Positions 44,165-54,710 of a DNA stretch of 64,000 nucleotides are shown piece after piece. Numbering within the stretch: the first letter of the stretch is position 1; the number at the start of each line of letters is the position of its first letter. The translations under genes and the position numbers were made by a program. The DNA is from Ryuthela nishihirai (lineage: Eukaryota; Arthropoda; Arachnida; Araneae; Heptathelidae): positions 87,954,501 through 88,018,500 of the forward strand of contig JAWZYU010000011.1 in the NCBI GenBank assembly GCA_038380435.1, in the 5' to 3' direction. The notes beneath the pieces were generated by a model. That model was not told the DNA's origin, did not search any database, and saw only the letters and a list, made by a program, of their open reading frames with translations.

Positions 44165-45690
44165 CATTGCGTCGACAAAGTGACATTGCGTCAATGAAGT
44201 TTTAGAATCTCGTGAATGTTTTAGGCCCATTCATGAGGCTATAAAACTTGTCACCAAACACAACTATTTACAGTTTGGCAACCAAATCTATAGGTAGGAC
44301 TCAGGGGCCCCCATGGGCTCACCCCTTTCCAGCATCCTGTCCGAGATTGTCCTTCAAGATCTAGAAACAAAATTATTCAACTCTGCAGCAATTTTACCCT
44401 TCTTCTGGTGTCACTATGTGGACGAAATGTTTTTAATTTGGAATGGCAGCAATGAGCAATTAAACTGCCTCATTGACTCTGCAAACAGTATATATCCCAC
44501 TATACATTTTACGAAGAAGGAGGAAAATAATTCATCCCCTATTTAGATGTTCTCATTTAAAAAGATGACGCAGGAGTCTTGACATTGTCTGTATACCGAA
44601 AGCCTACCTATGTCCCCTCTGTCATTTGTGGTGATTCATGCACCCCATGGGTGTACAAAATTGCAGCCTTCCATTCCCTTACACATAGGGCCCCCACTAT
44701 ACATTTTACGAAGAAGGAGGAAAATAATTCATCCCCTATTTAGATGTTCTCATTTAAAAAGATGACGCAGGAGTCTTGACATTGTCTGTATACCGAAAGC
44801 CTACCTATGTCCCCTCTGTCATTTGTGGTGATTCATGCACCCCATGGGTGTACAAAATTGCAGCCTTCCATTCCCTTACACATAGGGCCCTCGCTGTATC
44901 TTCAAATGAGCAACTACTTGAAAAAGAAATTCATAACATCCATTCCATTTCTGCTTCCCATGGTTACAACTGAACTATAATAGACAAATTGATAAGCAAA
45001 TGTAGAAACAAAAACAGAAGAGATTCAGCTCTCTTCCCAATCACCAACCCCAAACAAACAACATTTTCCAGACCTATTTCTTATATTCCTGTCCTATGTG
45101 AATCGGTATGCAAATTACTCAAGAGTCCAAAATATCAAAATTGTTTTCAGCCCAGCTTCAAATCTGAAGAAAGTGATCAAAAGGGACAGAGACAAATTTA
45201 GCCTTCTTTAAAAATCAGGCATATACCAATTTCCCCTACATTTGCCAGATAATTCCATTTTTTACTACATTGGAAAAACCTAACATTCTTTACAATAGAG
45301 ATTTGTAGAGCATCAAAGAGATGTCAGCCAAAACAAGCTAACAATGGCCGCCACTGAGCTAGCTGTACAACACGCAGCAATAATAGACTGGGAGCATGTC
45401 ACACTGCTTGCAAGTGCATCCAGTTTCTACCGAAACATAGTCTGCGAGGCTGTTGAAGTAATGACCCACCCTCACTCATCTCCACCTGCAACCAAGATAC
45501 TGGAATCGCCCTTCACAATATGTGGAAAGAAGCTCTGAACAGCCATAACATCACCACGCAGTATCACTTCACTGAAGATGGAGCACTATCCTTGCTCTGA
45601 AAAGCTTCTGAGTCTTCTTCTAAAAACTTTTAACATGCAAATAATTTGAAGGATGAACTTTAAAATTTTATTGCTCAACAACAGAGAATG
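44165..45690 (+). pseudogene. Penelope-like element, family 1, copy B (head to head with A)
   Basis: Plus strand, starting inside the reverse transcriptase near 44200 (LVTKHNYLQFGNQIY), then GAPMGSPLSSILSEIVLQDL (44307-44366), motif C HYVDEMFLIW (44409-44440; YVDE instead of YVDD), HFTKKEENNSSPI, the CVYRKPTYVPS region twice because of a 197-bp tandem duplication, SNEQLLEKEIHN, RNKNRRDSALFPIT and a GIY-YIG remnant (FYYIGK.. across frames near 45265, KLTMAATELAVQH at 45340). 5'-truncated. The 3' end (TTTATTGCTCAA...AGAGAAT) matches copy A. Confidence 0.85.
44497..44890. repeat. exact 197-bp tandem duplication
   Basis: Units 44497-44693 and 44694-44890 appear identical. The junction is at CATAGGGCCC, the same place in the element where copy A has its out-of-place duplicate. 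Confidence 0.92.
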
Positions 45691-45849
45691 TTTAAGTTAT
45701 GTTAATTAATTCCTGAGCAAGGTCTTTTAATTGTATTTTTAACCACTCTCCAAGTCAGAAAAATATTACATTTATTAACAAATTTAATAATACCATCTAG
45801 ATGGTGACACTCGTCCCATAGAAAATTGTCTATCATGGCAAATAAATAA

Positions 45850-46060
45850 AAAAATAAATAAATACCCCTTCAAGCAGCTGCTTGCCACAGAGGTCTGACA
45901 GGAACCTGCCAGTGTATATGCCATAGTAGAAGGTCTGAGAGGATGGCAGGACCTCAGCAGAAAAACAACACATACATCCATGCCTTACCCGAGGCTCGAA
46001 CCCAGGTCCCGTAGATCAGTAGCCAAGCATGCTAACCACTCGACCACGGGACGGCCATCA
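45850..46060 (-). repeat. tRNA-derived SINE, family 1
   Basis: Minus strand: A box GTGGTCGAGTGGTTAGCATG, B box GGTTCGAGCCTCG, family body and an A/T tail (AAATAAATAAAAAAATAAAT on the plus strand). One of the best conserved heads of the five copies. Confidence 0.85.
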
Positions 46061-46559
46061 TGGGAAATGGTTATCTCCAAATAATTCTTTTCACAAATTT
46101 CAAATTCACAATTTCTTTTTATATCAATAATCATCATTTCAACATTTTGAATTTTTATCTTACACACTCTAAATATATTGAGTGAAGAAAGGAAAATTCT
46201 TAAACAAATACTGTATAATAAATACACCCTTTCCACATTGAAAAACCTTCCTTCATAGAATATATCCATCAGTAGACGATTCTTTGTCTTTTCACAAATT
46301 TCATGTATGCATTTACTTTTTCTATTAACAGCCCCTCTTTCAAAAAATTTTACTCTTAGCTCTAAATAGTCAGCTCTAAGTATCTTAGCACTAAATATCT
46401 CAGTTCTAAGTATCTTAGCACTAAATATCTCAGTTCTAAGTTTTATTTTATTTATCTAATTTACACAAAAAGCATACTGCCAAGTTCCATAATACATAGA
46501 AACAGAACATGTGCTTAAATCTTTCAAAAAGCAGTATCAGTGTATTTAAAATATATTTC
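46061..46559 (-). other. unidentified sequence with ORF and short tandem repeat
   Basis: Minus frame 46269-46060 reads MDIFYEGRFFNVERVYLLYS and then a hydrophobic stretch, until it enters the SINE. 46365-46440 holds a repeated TCTAAGTATCTTAGCACTAA/ATATCTCAGT unit of 29 bases, about 2.5 copies. Pieces resembling YEICEK occur twice (about 46080 and 46300) and a similar YEICNF ends the frame at 46600, so it may be a further decayed part of the tandem family that follows. Confidence 0.35.
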
Positions 46560-46734
46560 ATACCCTTACGCCAATATATACAAAAACGATAAAGCAATGA
46601 AATTACAAATTTCATATAATTCATACTCAGCAACATTTTGAAATAATCTCTTCATCTGAAATGGTTCCCTTGTATGGGTATTAAAAGTATTTATAACCCT
46701 CACTAGAGTTATATGTATTTTTTCTGTGTTCAAC

Positions 46735-48660
46735 ATGTCAATGTATACTTGGGTGAAGCAAGATTTTTCTAACTCAACACACATTACAACTTCATGTAAT
46801 CTATTTGCTTCTCTAGATTGAAATAAACTACTACAAGTAACTGTAGCATACATATAAGGTTTTACACACTGAACCCATTTACTTAATTTCAAAAACAAAC
46901 GAAAACTACTTGTACTCTCCTCCAAGAACACTACCAATTAAATTAAAAGTTGCATATTAGCATCTTCTGATAGAATTGTTATGGGCAATTCTTTTCCTGC
47001 AGAGGAATCTGAAATTTTAAGAAGTAGTATGATTTTATTGTTGTTAATTTTCCTTTATAAATATGGAAATGTACTTGTTTAAAGTGGTCTGGCCCCAATG
47101 GAACAACCATTACAACTACATGTGAACTCTTTGATCCCTTACATGTGAGAAACTATTGCAGGTATCTAACATAAAAATTGCAACTTTTCCTAACCTTGTC
47201 AACTTTCCTGCTACCAAGTTTATGCCAAAAGCAATAATACTATCTTCCAAAAGCATTATCAGTGGTTTTTGGAAAGCAATTAGATGTAAAATGGTTTGTT
47301 TCATACACCTAACTTAAAATTAAGAGAGTCTACGAGTGGTTAGCGCGCTTGGCTACTGATCCCCGGGACCTGGGTTCGAGCCCCGGATAAGGCATGGCTG
47401 TGTGTGTCGTTTTTCTGCTGAGGTCCTGCCATCCTCTCAGACCTTCTACTATGGCATATAAACTGACAGGCTCCTGTCAGACCTCTGTGGCAAGCAGCTG
47501 CTTGAGGGGGTATTTATTTTTTATTTATAACAAAGAGTTGGCTGAAGCAAGCTTTTTTTGACTCAACCCACATTACAATCCCATATGATCTATTAGTTTC
47601 CCTACATTGAAAAGAACTACTGTAAGCAATTGTAGCATGCAATTCGATTTTAACATAAATTGTACATAAAAACAGATGAAAACAAATTAGGTTCATTTCC
47701 AATATCAGAGTCAATGCAATATGATTTTGCATATTAACAACCTGCAGGATTTCTATGTACAAATGTTCTCCTACAGAGAAAAATGGAATATTAAAGAAGT
47801 AATATGATTTTATTATTGTTAGTTCTCCTTTGTAAATATGAATATGTACCCATTTAAAGTGATCTTGCCCCAGTGGAACAACCAGTACAACTCCACGTGA
47901 GCTCTTTCATCCTTGACAATGTGAAAAACTATTGCAAGTATCTAATACAAAAATTACAATTTTTCCTACTCTTCTCAATTTTTCTGCTACCAAGTTTATG
48001 CCAAAGCAATAATACTATCTTCCAAAAGCACTATCGGTGGTTTTTGGAAAGCAATTACATGTAAAATGGTTTGTTTCATACACCTATCTTAAGATTCAGA
48101 GAGTCTATAGCAAAGAGTTGGCTGAAGCAAGCTTTTTTTTTATTCAACCCACATTACAATCCCATTGTAATTATAATCCCATTACAATCCATTAGTTTCC
48201 CTACATTGAAAAGAACTACTGCAAGCAATTGTAACATGCAATTCAATTTTGACATAAATTATACATAAAAACAGATTAAAACAAATTAGGCTCATTTCCA
48301 ATATAAGAGTCAATGCAATAAGATTTTGAATATTAGCATCCAGCAGGATTTCTAGGTACAACTGTTTCCCTATAGAGGAATTTGGAATGTTAAAGAAGTA
48401 ATATGATTTTTTGTTAATTTTCCCTTGTAAATATATAAATGTACTTGTTTACAGTTAACTTGCCCCAAGTAAACAATCATTACAACTTCATGTGATCCCC
48501 TTTGGTCCTTGGTATTATGAGAAACAATTGTAAATATGTAATGCAAACAATTCAGCTCTTCCAGATATTGTCAATTTTCCTACTAATAAATATATATCAA
48601 AATCAATAACATTGTATTGCAAAAGCATTATCAGTGTATGTGAAAAGCAAGTATATAAAT
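46735..48660 (-). repeat. three tandem units of about 590 bp, unidentified, with ORF remnants
   Basis: Units at about 46735-47330, 47523-48108 and 48114-48660, all minus sense; units 2 and 3 abut (GAGAGTCTATAGCAAAGAG) and a SINE separates units 1 and 2. Shared blocks: TAATACTATCTTCCAAAAGC, CAGTGGTTTTTGGAAAGCAA, CTGCTACCAAGTTTATGCCA. Translating the minus strand gives related residues in all three: VVPLG.DHFK.VH.HIYKG.L, then SSFQ(C/S)RE(T/A)NR and K.CF(S/T)Q. Unit 2 is open from 47868 to 47514 with a natural reading across these blocks. The pattern looks like a protein-coding sequence duplicated and then decayed. I do not recognise the family; a faint resemblance of the second half to PHR-domain spacing is not strong enough to name. 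Confidence 0.55.
47332..47522 (+). repeat. tRNA-derived SINE, family 1
   Basis: Head AGTGGTTAGCGCGCTTGGC, B box GGTTCGAGCCCCG, full body and T-rich tail. Inserted at the junction of two tandem units. Closest in sequence to the 45850-46060 copy. Confidence 0.88.
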
Positions 48661-48681
48661 TAGAATTTGTTTCCTAAATGT

Positions 48682-48935
48682 ATCATCATCATCATCCTCA
48701 AACAGCCAAGAACTATGGAGGTCCAACCAGACCATGCAATTTAGTTCTCCAAGCATATCTGTTCTGAGTTACATCTGCTGCATCTAGATATATATCTAAA
48801 TGTACTATGGATCTAGATATATATCTAAATGTACTAAATGTACTAATGGATCTAACAAGGTCCTGTTTAACATTGTCTCCCCACCACATCCTAGGTCTCA
48901 CCCTCTTTCTGAGGCCTTTAGGCACACTGTTTATT
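48682..48935 (-). pseudogene. RTE-like LINE 3' end
   Basis: Minus strand: VPKGLRKRVRPRMWWGDNVK (48860-48925), QDLVRS, then DAADVTQNRYAWRTKLHG near 48725-48790 and a GATGATGATGATAC tail (48682-48695 inverted). Matches the ends at 11690-11790 and 54520-54690. The middle holds a local repeat ATCTAGATATATATCTAAATGT (two copies, 48783-48840). Confidence 0.8.
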
Positions 48936-49494
48936 TTATTATAAATTGAGCATACAGAAAAGAAGCATAACATTCAGATAAGTTATCAGCAGCAAAACCT
49001 TGTATTATGTCAGATTTATTATATGTAGCCCTTACTATGATGGTACTAGGAATTTCAAAAGCATTATGTACAAAATTAAATTCCTTTCTCCTTCTGTTCA
49101 CTATTACTTGTTTAATAGTCACATTTTTCTTCACCATGTGTTGCAATACATATTTAGAAATAAGATAGATAATTATTATACCCATTTGCACCAGGTTATA
49201 GAATATTCCAATTAATAATTTATTATAATCAGTTAGAAAGAGCAAAATATTTTTGTTTCTACAGCAATTGCTAACAAAAAGTATCAGGAACAAAACTGTC
49301 ATTGGAATATGAAAAAGAATCATACTACATTGTAAGCAATGTATTTTTTTCCAAAATGCAAAGCTTACTAAATCTACAAGAATAGTTTTCTGCTTTAAAC
49401 ATATAGGAAAATTAAAGTTCTTCATAATAAGATTTATTTCTAAATCTAAAATCTGTTTTACCTCTGAGAGGTCCATACTATATATACACATCAT
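48931..49494 (-). CDS. unidentified hydrophobic ORF downstream of LINE ORF1
   Basis: 187 codons beginning MMCIYSMDLSEVKQILDLEI. Likely membrane segments: about residues 60-80 (SMILFHIPMTVLFLILFVS) and 95-117 (LLIGIFYNLVQMGIIIIYLI), then a basic stretch KKNVTIKQVIVNRRRKEF and a tail ending YASFLYAQFIIK. It starts 10 bases after the ORF1 end, where ORF2 of the LINE would be expected, but no endonuclease motif is visible in any frame. Could be a chance frame in AT-rich DNA, or part of an unrelated membrane protein gene. Not named. Confidence 0.3.
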   Translation of the reverse strand: MMCIYSMDLSEVKQILDLEINLIMKNFNFPICLKQKTILVDLVSFAFWKKIHCLQCSMILFHIPMTVLFLILFVSNCCRNKNILLFLTDYNKLLIGIFYNLVQMGIIIIYLISKYVLQHMVKKNVTIKQVIVNRRRKEFNFVHNAFEIPSTIIVRATYNKSDIIQGFAADNLSECYASFLYAQFIIK

Positions 49495-49504
49495 AATATA
49501 TTAA

Positions 49505-50612
49505 CCTTTTTATATTAATGACAATAAGTCATCTTCATCTCTTATTCTAAATATTCTTGATTCTTAAGACTTCCTCAAAAAGATTTTGCCTTCTTTTATC
49601 TATGCATACTGGTATTTATTCTTTATCTTGAATTGTTTACCTATAAAAAAGAGGTTTTTTCTACATATTTTGGTAGGTGCTCATTTATGTATATATTATT
49701 ATTCCTGAATTTACTGCTTATCACATTTGCTGTTAAATTCTGTTTTCTTTTGCTATTAGTATCCATTTATCTGTTATCTTCTTATCATAAATTTAACTAT
49801 AATTGGCTTAGGTTTATTTTTATTGATTGTTGGAACTCTATGAGCTATTTCAATTTGATCCTTTTCCCCTATCTTCAATATATTAGCAACTTTTTCAATC
49901 ATATTTATTTTCTCACCCGGCTCTTCTGGTAGTCCTAGAATTTCAGTGTTATTTGCTTTTGATCTGGCTTCTAATTCATTTACATCTTTTCTAATTTCTT
50001 TGATCAAGGTACTGTTTTTCTTTGTTTCAAGGTACTGTTTTCACTGAATAAAGCCTGACTTTCTCCTTTCAGTTTATCAAACTGAGTTTTAAATTCCTTG
50101 AATGTTTTTATATGATCTTGTAACACTTCATAATTAAAATCCAAGGATCTTTTTATTTCCGTTATATCAATTCTAATACTATCACTATCCTTCTTTAGAT
50201 CATTTCTAAAACTATCATTGTCCTTCTTTATGTCATTTCTCAAAGAAACGGTTTCTTCTCTTATGTCATTTCTAATGCCAATTACTGACTCCCAAATTTC
50301 ATTTTTAAGAGAACTAACTGTTTCTCTCAGTGAATACAATTCTTCCCTTTGGTGTTCTCCTGTAGCCATTCCCATATCTTTACAGTGTTCTCATTCAAGT
50401 ATTTCTGTTTCCAAAAATGTGTCCTTATTTCTGATCATACAATTGGGACACTTCCACTTCTTCCTTTTATCCTTAGTAAAGTTTCTAAATTTAATTTCGT
50501 TTAGTCCAGCACAGTTAGGGTGAAAGAATCCTTTACAGCCATTTTCACAGCATATACTTTCTCTTTCCTCATATATAGAGTTCGAACAAGAATTACATAT
50601 AAGTTCAGACAT
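49505..50612 (-). pseudogene. LINE ORF1 with PHD finger, coiled coil and RRM-like end
   Basis: Minus strand. 50612-50391 is a C4HC3 PHD finger (LICNSCSN...ESICCENGCKGFFHPNCAG...KKWKCPNC). After one in-frame stop, 50375-50004 is a heptad-rich coiled coil with repeated SLRNDIKKD/SFRNDLKKD/SIRIDI units. After a frameshift, 50007-49774 has NNTEILGLPE.PGE and IEIAHRVPTINKNKPKPIIV, the RRM-like core of L1/CR1-type ORF1, and the remainder to 49505 gives KIFLRKS.ESRIFRIRDEDDL. ORF1 proteins bind LINE RNA as trimers; PHD fingers are found in ORF1 of some CR1-group LINEs. No ORF2 follows directly. Confidence 0.8.
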
Positions 50613-52277
50613 TTTACAAATCTAGATTTTTATATTCTTATCTATTCATGTACATTAGATATATATCTTGCATTTATTATTTCTAGTAATGTAGTATCTC
50701 ATTAAAGATGCATTTAAACTTAGATAAATGTAATCTAATTTTACAGAGCAATCAAATCTTAACACTGGGCTCAGTAGGCTTTCCTTTATATTATTCCTAA
50801 GTCAAACTGTAATGACATTTAAACTGTTCACTTCATTTTTCTCTAAAAGAAACATCCACCATCTTCTGTAACTCCAAAATCGTAGAAAATAATTTTAAAA
50901 TATTCAAATTACTTGATATATCAATCAGAGTGAAAAACACTGCTTCTTACCGATTCTTATCACAACACATCGTCTTGTTGCAAAAAATAAAGCTACTGAC
51001 TCCCTCAGACTTAAAGAACACAATACTGATATAAAAAAAGAAAAACCACCACTCCTTTAGCACAAACTATTATATTCATCTATAATATACGCTGAAGAGC
51101 CAAAACATCATGACCAGTGCATCTTTATGCAAATCAAAGCAACTGCAGGGAAAAGAAGGCATGTGTGAAGGTCATGAAATGGTATAAATAACACCTGATA
51201 TTGAGCTATGTTAATCAGTATTATTCTTGTTCTTCAGTGAGTTTGATAAAGGCGAAATTGTAATGGCTGGACAACTGCTTCAGAGCATTTCTCAGATGGC
51301 AAGGCTTGTGGGGCGCTCCTGTAGCCATTCCCATATCTTTACAGTGTTCTCATTCAAGTATTTCTGTTTCCAAAAATGTGTCCTTATTTCTGATCATACA
51401 ATTGGGACACTTCCACTTCTTCCTTTTATCCTTAGTAAAGTTTCTAAATTTAATTTCGTTTAGTCCAGCACAGTTAGGGTGAAAGAATCCTTTACAGCCA
51501 TTTTCACAGCATATACTTTCTCTTTCCTCATATATAGAGTTCGAACAAGAATTACATATAAGTTCAGACATTTTACAAATCTAGATTTTTATATTCTTAT
51601 CTATTCATGTACATTAGATATATATCTTGCATTTATTATTTCTAGTAATGTAGTATCTCATTAAAGATGCATTTAAACTTAGATAAATGTAATCTAATTT
51701 TACAGAGCAATCAAATCTTAACACTGGGCTCAGTAGGCTTTCCTTTATATTATTCCTAAGTCAAACTGTAATGACATTTAAACTGTTCACTTCATTTTTC
51801 TCTAAAAGAAACATCCACCATCTTCTGTAACTCCAAAATCGTAGAAAATAATTTTAAAATATTCAAATTACTTGATATATCAATCAGAGTGAAAAACACT
51901 GCTTCTTACCGATTCTTATCACAACACATCGTCTTGTTGCAAAAAATAAAGCTACTGACTCCCTCAGACTTAAAGAACACAATACTGATATAAAAAAAGA
52001 AAAACCACCACTCCTTTAGCACAAACTATTATATTCATCTATAATATACGCTGAAGAGCCAAAACATCATGACCAGTGCATCTTTATGCAAATCAAAGCA
52101 ACTGCAGGGAAAAGAAGGCATGTGTGAAGGTCATGAAATGGTATAAATAACACCTGATATTGAGCTATGTTAATCAGTATTATTCTTGTTCTTCAGTGAG
52201 TTTGATAAAGGCGAAATTGTAATGGCTGGACAACTGCTTCAGAGCATTTCTCAGATGGCAAGGCTTGTGGGGCGCTC
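50360..52277. repeat. 959-bp tandem duplication
   Basis: 50360-51318 and 51319-52277 match base for base by eye. The unit contains the PHD-finger part of ORF1, a spacer and the first 229 bases of the Tc1. The junction shares only a CTC of microhomology. Consequence: a Tc1 5' piece at 51090-51318 precedes a second PHD frame at 51571-51350. Confidence 0.93.
51090..51318 (+). mobile_element. Tc1 5' fragment created by the tandem duplication
   Basis: Copy of 52049-52277, including the left terminal repeat GCTGAAGAGCCAAAACATCA and the start of the transposase, cut at the duplication junction. Confidence 0.9.
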
Positions 52278-53238
52278 ATGGTCAGCCATGGTTCAAAAAG
52301 TGGTCCGAAGAGGGAAAAACCACAAACTGCCGGCAAGGTGTCAGCTGACCATTGCTCATCAATGCTAGAGGTGAGCGAAGGCTATCCTGTATGGTAATGA
52401 ACCAACAAAAGGGATACTGTGGCACAACTCACCCATAATTTGAATGCTGGTGACAGGAGTAATGTGTCACAACACACAATACATCGAACCCTGCCGAAAA
52501 TAGGGCTGCATGGCCACAGACCACTCCAAGTACCCATGCTAACCTTGGTTCACTGTCAAAAGTGCCTACAATGGACATGCGAGCATCAAAAGTGGACCTT
52601 GAATGATTGGAAGTAGGTCTTCTGGTCCGATGAATCTCATTTCCTGTTGCACCATATGGATGGCTGGGTACGTGTGCATCATTTACCTGTCAAAGTGTTG
52701 GCACCAGGATGCACCATGGGACGAAAACAGCCTGGTGGAGGAAGTGTAATGCTTTGGGCAGTATTCTGCTGGGAAGCCCTGGGTCCAGTCATTCATGTGC
52801 AGGAAACTATGACATTTACCACCTACCTAAACATCATTGCAGACCAAGTACATCCTTTCATGCAATGGTATTCCCCTCTAGTAGTGCCTTCTTTCAGCAG
52901 GATAATGCACCCTGTCACACTGCCTGGATTGTTCAAGAATGGTTTAGCAGAACATGAGGAAGACTTCCAGGTATTTCCCTGGCCTCCAGATTCCCTGAAT
53001 ATCAATCCAATCTAACATCTGTGGTTTGTGTTGAAACAGTATATCTGATCTGCGACGACTCAATAACATAACTTACAAGAGTTAAAGGATCTGGTGATAA
53101 TGTGATGGTACCAAATACCACAAGAACCTTTAGAAATCTTATAACATCCATGCCCCACTGGGTAAGAGCTGTTTTGGCAGCACGTGGAGGATCAACATCA
53201 TATTAGGCAGGTGGTCATAATGTTTTGACTCTTCAGTG
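52049..53238 (+). mobile_element. Tc1-like transposon, family 1, both ends present
   Basis: 1190 bases. Left repeat CGCTGAAGAGCCAAAACATC after TA; right repeat inverted CACTGAAGAGTCAAAACATT. The least rearranged member of family 1 here. Confidence 0.9.
52186..53206 (+). pseudogene. Tc1 transposase, family 1
   Basis: Starts in SEFDKGEIVMAGQLLQSISQ (helix-turn-helix), SQHTIHRTLPKIGLHGHRPL (52465-52525), CQKCLQWTCEHQKWTLNDWK (52557-52616) followed by a stop, SDESHFLLHHMDGWVRVHHL with the first catalytic Asp, GGGSVMLWAVFCWEALGPVI (52735-52795), QQDNAPCHTAWIVQEWF (52900-52950, second Asp) and NINPI followed by a stop exactly where the catalytic Glu codon stands (near 53013). Ends GSTSY and stop. 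About 340 codons long as usual, with few frameshifts, but not functional. Confidence 0.85.
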
Positions 53239-53254
53239 CAGATTATAAATCAGA

Positions 53255-53306
53255 TATATAAATTATAAATATAAATTATAAATATAAATTATAAATATAA
53301 ATTACA
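53255..53306. repeat. 14-bp tandem repeat
   Basis: About four units of ATAAATTATAAATA immediately after the Tc1. Confidence 0.85.
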
Positions 53307-53309
53307 TAC

Positions 53310-53495
53310 CACTAGGCAGCTAGCCATTGTTCCAACAAGACATATTTTGTGTGCTCTGTTAGCTCTAACTGATGTTGTGATCCGCAGTGACTTCGGTCTT
53401 AATAGGACATGTCCTTGTATGAGAAGGCCTGTAAAAGCTAGGAGTAGCTTCTAGGATACTTCTCTGTCCCAAATGTCACGAATCAAAAAAAAAAA
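53310..53495 (+). repeat. SINE family 3
   Basis: Matches 33185-33374 from AGGCAGCTAGC through TGTCCTTGTATGAGAAGGCC and AGGAGTAGCTTCTAGGAT to the poly-A end (53486-53495). Confidence 0.75.
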
Positions 53496-54479
53496 TACCA
53501 TAATTGACACTAAAATAATTGTTTTCCCACCAACAAATTTTCAATTATCCTTTATGAAAAATTTAATTATTAACATTAATCAACACATATTGTGCAATAC
53601 AGACATTTTCCCACTGCCATCACCATGGAAATGACTGTTCTGAGAATACCAGCTCCCATTGGAGATTGACTCCAACACATATGTAAAGTGACATAGTGCC
53701 AGCCTTATATAAAGTCGTGGCAATCCTTCTTCACTTGCCTATCGAAGATGTGACCAAACTCTTGGGTCATGAAATGTGTTGGCCCACATCAGTGCAGAGA
53801 CATCCAACAAATAATTATCTCCTTATTTTATCTAAGTCTTATTATTACATTTTCAAAATTTAATTATACAATAAATGACAAAAGTAGTATTGCTTCTTAC
53901 ATTACCTGATGTCCAAAAGCTCTATTAACTAGTTTGCTAGACCAGTGCAATTGGTAGTGCAAGTAAAGAAAATTAGTAATAGGTCAGGTAAGCAGACCTT
54001 TGCACTAAAATAGGTCAGGTTTATCGACCTTGGTAAGGTAAGATATTTTGGTTGGGCTATTCAGACCAGTTCACTTGAACAGCTCACATATTTAGACAAT
54101 AACATCAATGCTACTGATCTCATTGGTTAGCGACATACTTGCATTTAAAATACTTCTTGAACTGTAAAGTAATATCTCTTATACAATAATTTGCTTTGAT
54201 GATGAACTTACCTTCCACTTAAATCAGCTTTAGTGTCTTTTCATTGTATAGTATCATAGTCTACCCTTTGAGGTATCGACATAAAATAATGGATATGTAA
54301 CATCTCGCCTTACATGGTGACTTCATGCCTAAAGGGTGCATGTAATGTTAACTTGTCTCCTATTAGTAATTCTAAATAGAGAAGGAAATTTTTTATCAGT
54401 AAGAAATATTTATAAGACTTGTGTGCCATTGGCACCCATCTTAAAACAGCTTGTTAACTTAAAAGCAGATACTTTAATA
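53496..54479. other. intron sequence, no gene seen
   Basis: No coding signal. AGGTCAGGT occurs twice with a variable downstream (53978, 54012). Confidence 0.45.
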
Positions 54480-54710
54480 TTATTACTTATATTGGATTAT
54501 CTGCCTTCTAAAGGCCCCAGAAAGAGAGGGAGACCTAGGATGCAGTGGGCAGACACTGTCAAATAGGAATTGTTAGAATTGGTATGCAGTGGCCAGATGC
54601 AGCAGATATGCTTGGAGAACTAAATTGCACTGTCTGGCTGGACCTCTAGCCCATGGCTGCTTGAGGATGTGGAGGATGATTCTGCTACGTTTTAATGATA
54701 TACAGTGTCA
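54480..54710 (+). pseudogene. RTE-like LINE 3' end
   Basis: SKGPRKRGRPRMQWADTVK (54508-54566), then RYAWRTKLHCLAGPLA (54602-54650) and a GGATGTGGAGGATGAT tail. Same end as 11690-11790 and 48682-48935. Strongly 5'-truncated. Confidence 0.75.

Noticed and set aside
46735..48660. Naming the tandem units as PHR domains or gustatory receptor exons
   Set aside because: Residue spacing gives only faint similarity and the expected signature motifs are missing; left unidentified.
53255..53306. 14-bp tandem repeat as a functional array
   Set aside because: Ordinary AT-rich minisatellite; no sign of function.
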